Source of the DNA: Shewanella japonica
GTDB lineage: Bacteria > Pseudomonadota > Gammaproteobacteria > Enterobacterales > Shewanellaceae
Direction: 5' to 3'
DNA length: 64,000 nt
NCBI RefSeq assembly: GCF_002075795.1
Contig: NZ_CP020472.1
Location: forward strand, 355,001 to 419,000
The first letter of the stretch is position 1. Each line of letters starts with the position of its first letter. The translations under genes were made by a program, and so were the position numbers. Below are positions 1 through 8,757 of this stretch, piece by piece. The notes below the pieces were generated by a model. It was not told the origin of the DNA, ran no database searches, and saw only the letters and a program-made list of their open reading frames with translations.

Positions 1-444
1 GACATTGACTGCGGTAGTATGGGCCATCATACGAATATAACTAGTGGCATTGATGCCGGACATATCGCCATGTTTCAGCATGTCGCCAAAACCAATAATG
101 GGGTCTGTACTGCCAGTTGATGAGCCGTAAGCGATGCCCATATCTCCTGATGACACAATCGGATCGTCGAGTAAGCCTGCATCTTCTAATGCAATTTCAC
201 TGGCACGCGTTGCCATGATTGAGACACGTCCCATGGAACGGGTTTTTTTCCGAGAGTAATGCTTGGGTTGCTCGAAATCGGTTATTGGCGCGGCAAGACG
301 AGTATTGAGATTAGGGTATTTATCCCACTCAGTCATCGTGACCACACAGTTGTATTTATCTTGTAGCCGTTTAGCGATAGTTGGCCAGTCTTGGCCCAAT
401 GCTGAAATACCGCCAATACCTGTGATAACAACTCTATGGCTCAT
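1..444 (-). CDS. Beta-ketoacyl-ACP synthase of aryl polyene cluster (partial, 3' end off window)
   Basis: Only the N-terminal ~148 residues are present; the gene runs off the left edge. The reading frame starts at an ATG whose first bases overlap the stop of the upstream ketoreductase (ATGA overlap), so the two are translationally coupled. The peptide starts MSHRVVITGIGGISALG, the usual N-terminal strand and loop of FabB/FabF-type condensing enzymes. The catalytic Cys and His residues lie outside the window. By context it is the elongating ketosynthase of an aryl polyene type II system, probably partnered by the chain-length factor at 15770-16540. That pairing is inferred from known APE clusters, not visible here. 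Confidence 0.85.
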   Translation of the reverse strand, partial: MSHRVVITGIGGISALGQDWPTIAKRLQDKYNCVVTMTEWDKYPNLNTRLAAPITDFEQPKHYSRKKTRSMGRVSIMATRASEIALEDAGLLDDPIVSSGDMGIAYGSSTGSTDPIIGFGDMLKHGDMSGINATSYIRMMAHTTAVNV

Positions 445-1172
445 ATCATGCCTCCATTGACCGAAATCACTTGGCGAGTAATGTAGGCTGCATCTTCAGA
501 CATTAAGAAATTGGCGAGCCCGGCGATTTCATTCACTTTACCCATACGGCGCATCGGTACGATTTGATTAACCATGTCCTTAGGGAAGTCGCTAACCATG
601 TCGGTTTCAATTAACCCTGGTGCGATACAGTTGACGGTAATTTTGCGTTTGGCAAGCTCCAAAGACAGTGCTTTTGTCGCTCCGATAAGTCCAGCTTTTG
701 ATGCGCTGTAATTCACTTGACCTCGATTACCAGCGATGCCAGAAACTGATGCCATAGTGATGATTCTACCGCCTTTACGAGCTTGGATCATTGGCATAAT
801 GGTTGGCTGAATGACATTATAAAATCCATCCAAGTTGGTGTGAATAACACTGTCCCATTCATCTTCTGTCATTGCCGGGAAAGCAGTATCTTTGGTGATA
901 CCTGCATTTAAAATCACGCCGTAATAAGCGCCATGTTGTTCAATATCAGCTTCAATTTGCAGCTTCGCAGCCTGTCGGTCTGCTACATCAAATTGAATTA
1001 AACTGGCTTCGACACCCAAGGCTTGGATTTCTGATTGAGTTTGCTGTGCCGCTGCAGTGTTACTGTGAAAATGGATGGCAATATTAAAGTCTTGCGCTGC
1101 AAGTTTGAGCGCGATGGCTTTACCTATACCACGACTTGAACCTGTCACTAGGACTCTATTTGTTGTTGTCAT
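441..1172 (-). CDS. 3-oxoacyl-ACP reductase (FabG-like, SDR) of aryl polyene cluster
   Basis: A 243-residue short-chain dehydrogenase. The N-terminal Rossmann motif TGSSRGIG binds NAD(P)H. The catalytic Ser and the YxxxK pair are visible in ASVSGIAG and NYSASKAG, and the C-terminus has the FabG-like SVNGGMI ending. It would reduce the 3-keto group after each elongation of the polyene chain on an ACP. An RBS (CGGAGAAA) precedes the ATG. It follows the dehydratase by 71 bp and its stop overlaps the start of the next ketosynthase. The primary fatty acid fabG is expected elsewhere; position in the pigment operon argues for the APE ketoreductase (ApeQ-like). Confidence 0.9.
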   Translation of the reverse strand: MTTTNRVLVTGSSRGIGKAIALKLAAQDFNIAIHFHSNTAAAQQTQSEIQALGVEASLIQFDVADRQAAKLQIEADIEQHGAYYGVILNAGITKDTAFPAMTEDEWDSVIHTNLDGFYNVIQPTIMPMIQARKGGRIITMASVSGIAGNRGQVNYSASKAGLIGATKALSLELAKRKITVNCIAPGLIETDMVSDFPKDMVNQIVPMRRMGKVNEIAGLANFLMSEDAAYITRQVISVNGGMI

Positions 1173-1243
1173 TGTTTCTCCGTAGGGACTGCAGGTTTAC
1201 ATTAATCGTTGTGTTCATAGTACGCTCGTCACTGATATCGAGC

Positions 1244-1744
1244 CTAAGTCGATAAGGTTTCATTGATATAAGCTTGGGTATCTTGAGGCTGAAATACATT
1301 AACATTGGCTGAGGCAATGATTTCATTATCAAGAGTAATTTGACAATCGAACACCGCAAGTCCTGATGCTTCTTGATATAAACGAGTCACATCAACTTGA
1401 TATGTGTTATTGAGCAGATACGTTGGCTGCATCATGCTCAGTTTACGGGTGCCCAATAAAAAGCCGACTCGAATTTTATCTTCAATAAGGTGCGCTTCCA
1501 CGCCTGCTAATGCGGCAATACTTTGCGCCATGTATTCGATACCAACATAGTTAGGGACGCCATTCAATTGTTGACTGAAATAAGCGCTTTGCTCAGTGAT
1601 CTCAACTTCAGTGGTGAGGCTATCAGGTTGATGTTTAATAATGCGTGTCACTAATATCATCGGTGCTTTATGAGGCACAAAGGCTGATATATCTTGCGAT
1701 AGCAATGTTTCAGGAGCGATTTGCTTGGTCTGTTGCTCAGTCAT
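1244..1744 (-). CDS. 3-hydroxyacyl-ACP dehydratase (hotdog fold, ApeP-like)
   Basis: About 166 residues. An upstream in-frame extension to 1798 exists, but the ATG at 1744 is preceded by GGAG and starts MTEQQTKQ just after the stop of the upstream ketosynthase, so I chose it. The VPHKAPMILV stretch near residue 25 and the YVGIEYMAQSIAALAG helix are typical of FabA/FabZ-like hotdog dehydratases found in aryl polyene clusters. It would remove water from the 3-hydroxyacyl intermediate to give the conjugated double bond. A second dehydratase-like gene lies at 12076-12462; in known APE systems two such proteins can work together. The exact division of labour is inferred. Confidence 0.8.
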   Translation of the reverse strand: MTEQQTKQIAPETLLSQDISAFVPHKAPMILVTRIIKHQPDSLTTEVEITEQSAYFSQQLNGVPNYVGIEYMAQSIAALAGVEAHLIEDKIRVGFLLGTRKLSMMQPTYLLNNTYQVDVTRLYQEASGLAVFDCQITLDNEIIASANVNVFQPQDTQAYINETLST

Positions 1745-1745
1745 T

Positions 1746-2984
1746 TTAATGCTCCGCTTTTGCAAAAATAACACTGGCATTACTGCCGCCAAAGGCAAAC
1801 GAGTTACTCATGATGAATGTGAGCTCGGCTGATTGTCCTGGAGTAACGAATGGCAATATCGGGTTATTCATGTCTTGTTGCTGATCCCATACGTGCGGCG
1901 GTAATTGTTGCTGCTGATTAGCGTCACTGAGCAATAAGTAACAAAAAGCCGCCTCAATGGCGCCAGCAGCGCCCAAACAATGGCCAACTAAGGGTTTTGT
2001 CGAGCTACATAAAGGGATGCTTGCCGCTTCGTTGTTATTGCTTGAATTAAAAACTTGCTGCATGGCTAAGGATTCCATCGCATCATTTTTAGGCGTTGCT
2101 GTACCATGCAAGTTAACGTAAGAAATTTGTGCAGAAGTGATACTGGCATCGGCAAGTGCTGCCTGCATTGCGCTAATTGCACCTAAGCCTTGAGGGTGGG
2201 GCGCTGAAATATGGTGAGCGTCTGATGACTCGCCAATGCCCGCTAAATAGACCTGAGATTTCGAGCGTGATTGCGCATCCTCCTGAGCTTTTTTCAGCAC
2301 AAATAAGGCGGCACCTTCACCTATATTAATTCCATCACGGTGTTGGCTAAAGGGATTACATAAGCCTTTAGACACTGACTCTAAGGCATTGAAGCCGTTT
2401 AACGTTAATTGACATAAACTATCCACACCGCCAACAATAACAACGTCACATAAGTCAGCTAAAAGTAATCTCTTAGCACTAGCGAATACTTTGGCACTCG
2501 ATGAACATGCCGTAGAAACTGTGTAACAAGGGCCGCTTAATTGATATAGCTGACGCAAAAAGTCGCTCGTGCTGCCAAGCTCTTGTTGGGCATAATGATA
2601 GCTAGGTGGAAATTCACCATGTTGTTGATGATAGGCTAGGGCTGCCTCGCCTTTCGAGATGCCTGATGTGCTGGTGCCTAGCACCACTGCCACTCTATCT
2701 GCACCGTATTGCTTTTTAGCGTGCTCGATATCGGCTGTTATTGAGGCTGCGGCTGTGTAAAGCAATTGATTATTACGACAATCAAATTGCGTCAATTCAG
2801 CAGGAATGTCCAAAAGGTTAGCATTATTAATGGCGCCGACTCGTGTGCTTGCATTAAACAGCAAGTCATCACGCAGCACCATGGCGTCAGTGCTTGCTGA
2901 TAGCAAGTTTTGCAGCACGTCTTCACTGCTATTGCCTAGTGGCGTACAAAGCCCGATTTGTGTAATTGCTATGGCACAGCTCAT
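1746..2984 (-). CDS. Beta-ketoacyl-ACP synthase (KAS I/II-like) of aryl polyene cluster
   Basis: A 412-residue full-length condensing enzyme. The thiolase-fold triad is complete: Cys160 in VSTACSSS, His293 in NLHGTATP and His335 in LVGHCLGAAGA. It therefore should decarboxylate malonyl-ACP and condense it with an acyl chain. A second ketosynthase starts at 444 and a catalytically dead chain-length factor is at 15770-16540. This one could start the chain or act at a special step, as proposed for the separate KS (ApeR-like) of APE operons. The gap of 73 bp from the lipoprotein gene is one of the longer ones in the operon. Confidence 0.9.
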   Translation of the reverse strand: MSCAIAITQIGLCTPLGNSSEDVLQNLLSASTDAMVLRDDLLFNASTRVGAINNANLLDIPAELTQFDCRNNQLLYTAAASITADIEHAKKQYGADRVAVVLGTSTSGISKGEAALAYHQQHGEFPPSYHYAQQELGSTSDFLRQLYQLSGPCYTVSTACSSSAKVFASAKRLLLADLCDVVIVGGVDSLCQLTLNGFNALESVSKGLCNPFSQHRDGINIGEGAALFVLKKAQEDAQSRSKSQVYLAGIGESSDAHHISAPHPQGLGAISAMQAALADASITSAQISYVNLHGTATPKNDAMESLAMQQVFNSSNNNEAASIPLCSSTKPLVGHCLGAAGAIEAAFCYLLLSDANQQQQLPPHVWDQQQDMNNPILPFVTPGQSAELTFIMSNSFAFGGSNASVIFAKAEH

Positions 2985-3057
2985 AGTTAATGTTTCATCT
3001 CAAATTCAGTGATGTTAGAAAAGCCAGATAGCACTTTGCTGGCTCAACATTTTTGCA

Positions 3058-3639
3058 TTATAGCAATGGCGTAATCACTAGGGTGATATTCGCGGCTGGA
3101 AAATGTAAGCTCACATTGGATTTCCAAGGGTTATCATCGGAGTAATCAATTGTAATCGCGTGTTTTTCATTCACCATTAACGCACTGCATCGTGGTTGTT
3201 GGCAATCAAAGTCAATCATTTCACCTTGATTAAAATAGCCATTGACCTGCTCATGAGGCCAATATATCAGCTGCATAATTGCCATTAAATACTCAGCTTT
3301 AAAATCTTCACCCATTAACACGTTCTGTTGGCTTAACACTTCACCGCCGTTATAGGTGACCGTAAATAATGGCTGTCCAATTGGAGCAAGGCCGACTAAG
3401 GTCATATCTGAGGTGTCTAATGCAAGTTCTGTGAGTAGTTCGTGATGCTTTTCACCATGGGTAAAGCTAATCTTCTGACTTAACGCTTGCTCGCTATTGG
3501 AGCTGCTTTGTAACAAAGGTGCCAAGCAATAATTCACTTCTGGCGTCAGCTTTACGCAAGTTTGTCGCTGTAGCTGGTGGCTACAGCCTGTGGTTAACAT
3601 GACGAGTAGTATTCCTATGGCTGGCATTAATTGACGCAT
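3058..3639 (-). CDS. DUF3261-type outer-membrane lipoprotein of aryl polyene cluster
   Basis: A 193-residue protein with an N-terminal signal peptide ending in a lipobox (LTTGC, Cys about residue 19), so it should be lipidated and probably carried to the outer membrane. The rest is a small beta-rich domain of the kind annotated DUF3261, which recurs in aryl polyene clusters. No catalytic motif is visible. It sits 2 bp after the flavoprotein and downstream of the LolA-like and MMPL genes, so it most plausibly takes part in export or anchoring of the pigment lipid. That role is inferred from position. Confidence 0.75.
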   Translation of the reverse strand: MRQLMPAIGILLVMLTTGCSHQLQRQTCVKLTPEVNYCLAPLLQSSSNSEQALSQKISFTHGEKHHELLTELALDTSDMTLVGLAPIGQPLFTVTYNGGEVLSQQNVLMGEDFKAEYLMAIMQLIYWPHEQVNGYFNQGEMIDFDCQQPRCSALMVNEKHAITIDYSDDNPWKSNVSLHFPAANITLVITPLL

Positions 3640-3641
3640 GA

Positions 3642-4946
3642 TTAACTCGCTATAGTTTGTTCACGGCACAAATCAACAATCATATTGAGTCGGCGCTCAG
3701 AATCTTTAACAAAAGGGTTGTTCGTATCCCAAGCGTAACCTGCGAGGATGGAACAAATCATTTGTTTAATGGTTTGATTAGGATCGTCGTAAAAAATCAC
3801 ATCTTGGAAGCGTCCGTCATACCAAGCTTGAACATAAGTTCTAAAGGTATTTACGCCAAGCATTAAGGGCTTGGCATAATCTTGCTCCCAATCAACTTGT
3901 TCGCCATCGAGCTGCTTCACTAATGTCGTTGCAGCCATTTGTGCTGACTGCATGGCAATGGTGACACCGGATGAAAATACCGGATCTAAAAACTCACCAG
4001 CATTACCTAATAGTGCAAATTGAGGCGTGGCTAACGTTGACACATTGGCTGAATAACCTTTTAACGTCGCACATTCTTGCACGACCTTAGCTTGGCTTAA
4101 TAACGCTTTTAAACCAGGCTCTTCGTTAATCAGTTGCCATAATTGCTGCTCTAAATCACCTTGGTGATGTTCAATTAAGTGAGGCTCTGCGACCACCCCA
4201 ATTGAGCAGCGGCCATTACTGAACGGAATAAGCCAATACCAAATATCTTTTTGTGTCGGATGGACGCTGATGAGAATTTTTTCTCTGTCAAAATTTGCAT
4301 CAGTAATATTATCGTCAATATGAGTGAATATTGCACTGCGTGAAGGCAGGCTAGATGCTTGCTCAAGATCTAATAACCTTGGAAGCACTCGACCAAAACC
4401 GCTGGCATCAAGTACATATTGTGCCGTAATTTGATAACTGTTTGCTTGCTCATCAGTCACCGTTAGCACTGGTGAGGCATGTTGGTTTTCGCCTAAGTCG
4501 ATAGCATTAACACTATGGCCATAGCGAATCTCTACCCCTTGCGATACCGCTGTATCTGCCAATATCTTATCAAACTGGCCTCGTTGTACCTGAAAGGTGG
4601 TGCCAGGACCAGGAGTAAATTTTTCAGTAAAATTAAAAGTCGTGTACTGATTATTTCGGCGAAATGCTGCGCCATTTTTAAATTGAAATCCCGCCGCTTC
4701 AACCGCTGGCAACATGCCGGCTTGTTCAATAAATTGCATGCAGCAAGGTAATAAACTTTCTCCAATAGAGAATCGAGGGAAGTGCTGCTTTTCTACAACC
4801 AATACGCATTTGCCTTGCTGGTGTAATAAGCTAGCCGCTACTGCGCCAGAAGGGCCTGCGCCTATAATCACTACATCGACGTGCAGATGTTGAGGTAAGT
4901 TTGCACTGTTTTCATCCATGCTAGTGCCGAATGGGTTACTTTCCAT
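3642..4946 (-). CDS. FAD-dependent oxidoreductase, flavin halogenase-like
   Basis: A 434-residue flavoprotein with the dinucleotide-binding motif GAGPSG (residues 29-34), the GESLLP motif (62-67) and a WYWLIP stretch (236-241) that fits the WxWxIP pattern of flavin-dependent halogenases. The family also includes geranylgeranyl-reductase-like and hydroxylating enzymes, so the reaction is open: ring hydroxylation, halogenation or desaturation of the aryl head are all possible. The ATG at 4946 overlaps the end of the exporter gene by 11 bp and has AAGAGAAG upstream. An alternative ATG at 4920 would remove 9 residues. Xanthomonadin-like pigments can be brominated, which makes the halogenase-like motif of interest. 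Confidence 0.8.
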   Translation of the reverse strand: MESNPFGTSMDENSANLPQHLHVDVVIIGAGPSGAVAASLLHQQGKCVLVVEKQHFPRFSIGESLLPCCMQFIEQAGMLPAVEAAGFQFKNGAAFRRNNQYTTFNFTEKFTPGPGTTFQVQRGQFDKILADTAVSQGVEIRYGHSVNAIDLGENQHASPVLTVTDEQANSYQITAQYVLDASGFGRVLPRLLDLEQASSLPSRSAIFTHIDDNITDANFDREKILISVHPTQKDIWYWLIPFSNGRCSIGVVAEPHLIEHHQGDLEQQLWQLINEEPGLKALLSQAKVVQECATLKGYSANVSTLATPQFALLGNAGEFLDPVFSSGVTIAMQSAQMAATTLVKQLDGEQVDWEQDYAKPLMLGVNTFRTYVQAWYDGRFQDVIFYDDPNQTIKQMICSILAGYAWDTNNPFVKDSERRLNMIVDLCREQTIAS

Positions 4947-7407
4947 ATTGGGTAACTTCTCTTGTTATGAAACTGATAAGTGGTGCGAGTAAAAAGGTAA
5001 ACCCGATCCCAAACAACAATGTTAAGCCAAAATAATGTATCGCATTGGTTTGACTGAGTGCTAACAATCCAAAAGCGAGCAATGTTGAGCAAGCCGACAT
5101 AAAGACTGCCATCATCACTCCATTAGCCCCTGCCTTCTTATGCTGTTTTACCGAAGCAAAAAATAAACTGTAATCAATTCCAATACCGAGCACTAAAATT
5201 AATGCCAACGCGTGGAACAAACTTAATGGCGAACCGACAATTCCCAAACTGGCTAAGGTCAGTAGAATGGAACTGACTGGAACCAGCACAATCGCTGCCG
5301 CCAATTTAAGACCAAATCTTACACTAAAGATAACAATAGCGATGGCGCAAACCAGGGCCAACAATTGCAATGTAATGAACCGAAACTGGCTCATTAATTG
5401 AGAAATTTCACCGACTTTATCTACTACAGTAATAGATAATTGGCTGTCATTAACTCGTTGTGTTAACGCTGTTAAATCATTAATCCCGCCGAGTAAGATA
5501 ATACTGCCATATTGCTGGCTTTGAGAGTGTTCTGATGGTGCTAACCATAATGCCGCTAAATCATCACCTGCAATGTTAAGCACTGCGTTTGGTTCGATGA
5601 ATTGGCTGCTTGCTTGCTCAAGTTGCTTGAGCAGCGCTGGTTTAATGGATTCATCGATTCCAAGTCCTGCAGTAATGTCATCTAAGTGCTGCAGGTAGAG
5701 TGCCTGATATGCTTGATAGTTTTGCTGCTGTTGCAACTTGCTAGGTAAATAGGAGCTTAGGCTAACAAAGCTTTGTATCTCGTTTGCCTCTACTGCTTGG
5801 GATAATAGTGATTGAGTCTGTTCAAGCTGAGATAATAAACCTTGTTCGCTATCAGCGCTGGCGAGAATAAACTGATTGTCAGTGCCACCACTCAGTATTT
5901 GCCTCAGCTGGTTTTCGGCTTGGACAATGCGATCAGGGCTTTGCTGTAAGTTACGAATATCATCATCGCTACTGAGTTGGGTAAAACCTAAGCCGATAAA
6001 TAGAGGTATGCCAACCATCATCACAATCGCTGTTTTGGATAGCTTGCGATCAGTGGGGCTGATGATGATTGTATTTAACCAATTTAGGTAACGACTTGCC
6101 CATGATAATGCCTTAGTCGCGCTAGGTAAGCGATGATTGGCTAATAAAGGATAGGCAAACACTAGGGTTAAATAAGCACCAAACAGGCCTGCGGCGCAAA
6201 AGATTGCGACTTGCTGCATGCCGGGAAAAGGGGTTAAACCAATCGCGATAAATGCGATGCTGCTGGTCACTAATGCCAGTGTTAATGCTGGCAATATTCG
6301 TTGAATGACTTGAGTGGCCGATTGGTTTTTTAACGCCATTTTTTCACAGTAAAAATGGAAGCTATAGTCGATTGCCACACCAATTAAGCTAGTACCGAAT
6401 ACCAGCGTCAGTAAGTGCATTTCACCAAATAGGGCGAGTGTGGCCACTGTGGCAAATAAAAAGCCGCTAGAAAGTGTCACAGCGGCTAGTGACAGTGGCA
6501 TAACACTTCTAAAAGCGAACCATACTAACAGCATCACGCCAATTAGGGAGATGCTGCCAATGGTCGAAATCTCAAATTTGGCAGTATCAGTTGCTGCTTG
6601 GGCATGAAATAAGGTGCCAGCCTGGATCGTGTCTATCTGAGGATATTGACGGCTTATCTCCGCTAAGCTGTCGGTTAGCACTCGGCTTTGATCTGCTTGC
6701 CCTTGAGGACTAAAAGCGCTTTGTACTCCTTTGGCAATCACAATAGCAACGGGTTGAGATTGGCTAGAACCAAGCAGTATTCCTTGTTCAGTGGAAAGCG
6801 AGTTGATTGGCGCGAGTGCTAGTAAATTATCAGGAAAAAGCAGTAGTGGATCTTGCGTTAACAATGCGCTACTGGCAAAACCAAAACTGCTATATAGCTG
6901 TTGCTGCGCGGCAGTGAGCAATCCTTGCCATTGAGGAGGCAAGGGCTTGGGTGTGCTCGACGTTAATAAGGGCGAGCCTTGTGCTGTGATGCCAAGTGTC
7001 GAACGTTGTTTTTCTGTCAGTAACATAAACCGCTTTGAGAAGTAGTATTTGCTCAAGGCTTGCATGGTATGACTGTCGCCACTACGAACATCAGTAAAGA
7101 CGCTTGGCTCTTGTTTTAGCTGGTTAATCAGCAGGGTTGCCGCATTAACCGCTTCAGCTTTGTTATCGGCAATCAGGCCGATATAAACTTGATCGGCTAA
7201 GCGTTTTTCGACACGGTTTAATGCCGTTTGGGTCAGTGGCGCTTCTGATATTTTAGGCAGCATCGCCAAAATATTACTTTGAATCGTCGCACCGGCTTGC
7301 CATAAATTTATCCCATATCCACTGACGACTATGATGAGTAAACACCAAACGATAAATCGTGATAATGCGTGTTGCGGTGAGTTAAACCAGCTGGAAAGGC
7401 GTGACAT
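4936..7407 (-). CDS. MMPL/RND-family exporter of aryl polyene cluster
   Basis: An 823-residue inner-membrane protein with the two-fold RND plan. TM1 is near residues 18-36, followed by a large periplasmic loop, a block of five or six TM helices around 275-430, a second loop and a final TM block around 680-820. The internal repeat is visible as IGVAIDYSFHFYCEK and LGIGIDYSLFFASVK. It resembles COG4258-type exporters of pigment clusters. It would move the aryl polyene lipid out of the inner membrane, presumably with the LolA-like protein encoded immediately upstream (1-bp TAATG overlap) and the lipoprotein downstream. Confidence 0.85.
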   Translation of the reverse strand: MSRLSSWFNSPQHALSRFIVWCLLIIVVSGYGINLWQAGATIQSNILAMLPKISEAPLTQTALNRVEKRLADQVYIGLIADNKAEAVNAATLLINQLKQEPSVFTDVRSGDSHTMQALSKYYFSKRFMLLTEKQRSTLGITAQGSPLLTSSTPKPLPPQWQGLLTAAQQQLYSSFGFASSALLTQDPLLLFPDNLLALAPINSLSTEQGILLGSSQSQPVAIVIAKGVQSAFSPQGQADQSRVLTDSLAEISRQYPQIDTIQAGTLFHAQAATDTAKFEISTIGSISLIGVMLLVWFAFRSVMPLSLAAVTLSSGFLFATVATLALFGEMHLLTLVFGTSLIGVAIDYSFHFYCEKMALKNQSATQVIQRILPALTLALVTSSIAFIAIGLTPFPGMQQVAIFCAAGLFGAYLTLVFAYPLLANHRLPSATKALSWASRYLNWLNTIIISPTDRKLSKTAIVMMVGIPLFIGLGFTQLSSDDDIRNLQQSPDRIVQAENQLRQILSGGTDNQFILASADSEQGLLSQLEQTQSLLSQAVEANEIQSFVSLSSYLPSKLQQQQNYQAYQALYLQHLDDITAGLGIDESIKPALLKQLEQASSQFIEPNAVLNIAGDDLAALWLAPSEHSQSQQYGSIILLGGINDLTALTQRVNDSQLSITVVDKVGEISQLMSQFRFITLQLLALVCAIAIVIFSVRFGLKLAAAIVLVPVSSILLTLASLGIVGSPLSLFHALALILVLGIGIDYSLFFASVKQHKKAGANGVMMAVFMSACSTLLAFGLLALSQTNAIHYFGLTLLFGIGFTFLLAPLISFITREVTQYGK

Positions 7408-8270
7408 TATTGACCCTCTGTCACTGATGGTGTGGGTTTAAGGTCAAATTGTTGTAAATCCATTTTGCTAAGGGTTGGGCTGACATGCGCAAACTCGATA
7501 ACGGTTTTATCTCCGCTCAATTGGTCTTTTTCGGCGATGGTTGGCTTTTCAGATAGCATGGTAAGACGATGTATTTGCTGCTGTCCTTCGAGCACCATAG
7601 CCCCGATGGCTTTAGCAATTAGCGGGTCTTTGGCCACTAACCCCAGCTGCCAATATGGGTTGTGTTGGTCAATATTGGGAGCCATGTATAGATGAAAATC
7701 TTTAGCTAACGCATCAACATCCCCCGTGAGAAGACCTTGCATTAATTGCGGTAGTTGCTCTGCCATGGCTGAACTGGTTTGGTTTGCTGTTGTTTGTTGA
7801 ATATTGCCAAAGCTGTCTTGTTGAAACAGGGTATTTTGCTTCAATAACAAGGTGCTTTTAAAAGGGGTTTGCTGTTGCCATAGTAAGCCAATGTCTTGGC
7901 TAAACATAAACTGACCAGCACTTTTTAGTGGACGTTTTAACACCGCTAAATGGCGAGTTTGTTGAAACAGCCCCTTGGCTTGCGTCCCGAGTTGTAGTTG
8001 GCTCGCAAGATGGGTTAACTGCTCGTTGGAGGCGGTCGTATTAAAGAGAGTGACAACTTGCGCTGCGCTGAGTGCTGTTGGCTGTATTTTTTTAGGTACT
8101 GTATTAGCGGGTAGGGTTGTCTGAGTGGTGTTGCCGACACTTTGCTCACTTGTTTGAGCTTGCTTAAGCTCAAAGCCATTCGTCTTGTCTGCGCCATTGC
8201 CATATGCGTAAGTTTGACCTACTAGCAGGAAAAATACGAGTACACAGTAAAAACGGCCTAGGGACTTCAT
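7407..8270 (-). CDS. LolA-like outer-membrane lipoprotein carrier protein
   Basis: A 287-residue protein with a cleavable signal peptide (hydrophobic stretch ending QTYAYG near residue 24), a low-complexity Gln/Thr-rich linker to about residue 65 and then a LolA/LolB-like beta domain. A LolA-type protein is a regular part of aryl polyene operons and is thought to ferry the lipid-linked pigment across the periplasm. The start overlaps the stop of the thioesterase gene (ATGA), and the stop overlaps the exporter start, so the three are probably co-translated. It is distinct from the general LolA chaperone, which is not in this window. Confidence 0.8.
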   Translation of the reverse strand: MKSLGRFYCVLVFFLLVGQTYAYGNGADKTNGFELKQAQTSEQSVGNTTQTTLPANTVPKKIQPTALSAAQVVTLFNTTASNEQLTHLASQLQLGTQAKGLFQQTRHLAVLKRPLKSAGQFMFSQDIGLLWQQQTPFKSTLLLKQNTLFQQDSFGNIQQTTANQTSSAMAEQLPQLMQGLLTGDVDALAKDFHLYMAPNIDQHNPYWQLGLVAKDPLIAKAIGAMVLEGQQQIHRLTMLSEKPTIAEKDQLSGDKTVIEFAHVSPTLSKMDLQQFDLKPTPSVTEGQ

Positions 8271-8755
8271 GACGCACTCACCTTCAGTGATGATAATCGC
8301 TCACGTTCCTGAATGAGCTCATCAGTGAGGCTTGATTCGTCCAGTAATGGCAGGATTCTCGCGCGAAATATATCCGGAGTAACGAAGCACAACTCTTCAG
8401 TGTTAATCTCAACGGCAGCCTGAATGGTATAGCCTTTGGTGATGCGTTGCTGGGTGTCAGCATCTTTAATTTGATAATTAATCCGTAATCGATTTTCCCA
8501 TTCAACAATTGCGGCATGGACAATGAGCTTTTGATCAAAGGTGCTACTTTTTACATATTTAAGCTGGGTATCAACAATCGGCCAAGCATAGCCTGAATTC
8601 ATCATTTGACGATAGTTATAGCCAAGTTCGTCAAGTAACTTACAACGGGCAACCTCGAAATAGCGTAAGTAGTTACCATGCCAAGTGATGCCCATAGAGT
8701 CGACATCATGAAAAGGCACTATCATTTCTAATTCAGTGCTAAAAATGGCTTTCAT
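8267..8755 (-). CDS. Acyl-CoA/ACP thioesterase (4HBT hotdog) of aryl polyene cluster
   Basis: About 162 residues. The ATG at 8755 (MKAIFSTELE) has a strong GGGAGG upstream and starts 2 bp after the ammonia-lyase stop. A 6-residue longer version from 8773 lies inside that gene and is less likely. The YbgC-type signature HDVDSMGITWHGNYLRYFE places the catalytic Asp near residue 14 and shows a 4-hydroxybenzoyl-CoA-thioesterase-like hotdog fold. It would release or edit acyl chains on the ACPs or CoA (ApeK-like). Whether it acts on the starter, on stalled chains or on the finished polyene cannot be told from sequence. Confidence 0.85.
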   Translation of the reverse strand: MKAIFSTELEMIVPFHDVDSMGITWHGNYLRYFEVARCKLLDELGYNYRQMMNSGYAWPIVDTQLKYVKSSTFDQKLIVHAAIVEWENRLRINYQIKDADTQQRITKGYTIQAAVEINTEELCFVTPDIFRARILPLLDESSLTDELIQERERLSSLKVSAS

Positions 8756-8757
8756 TG

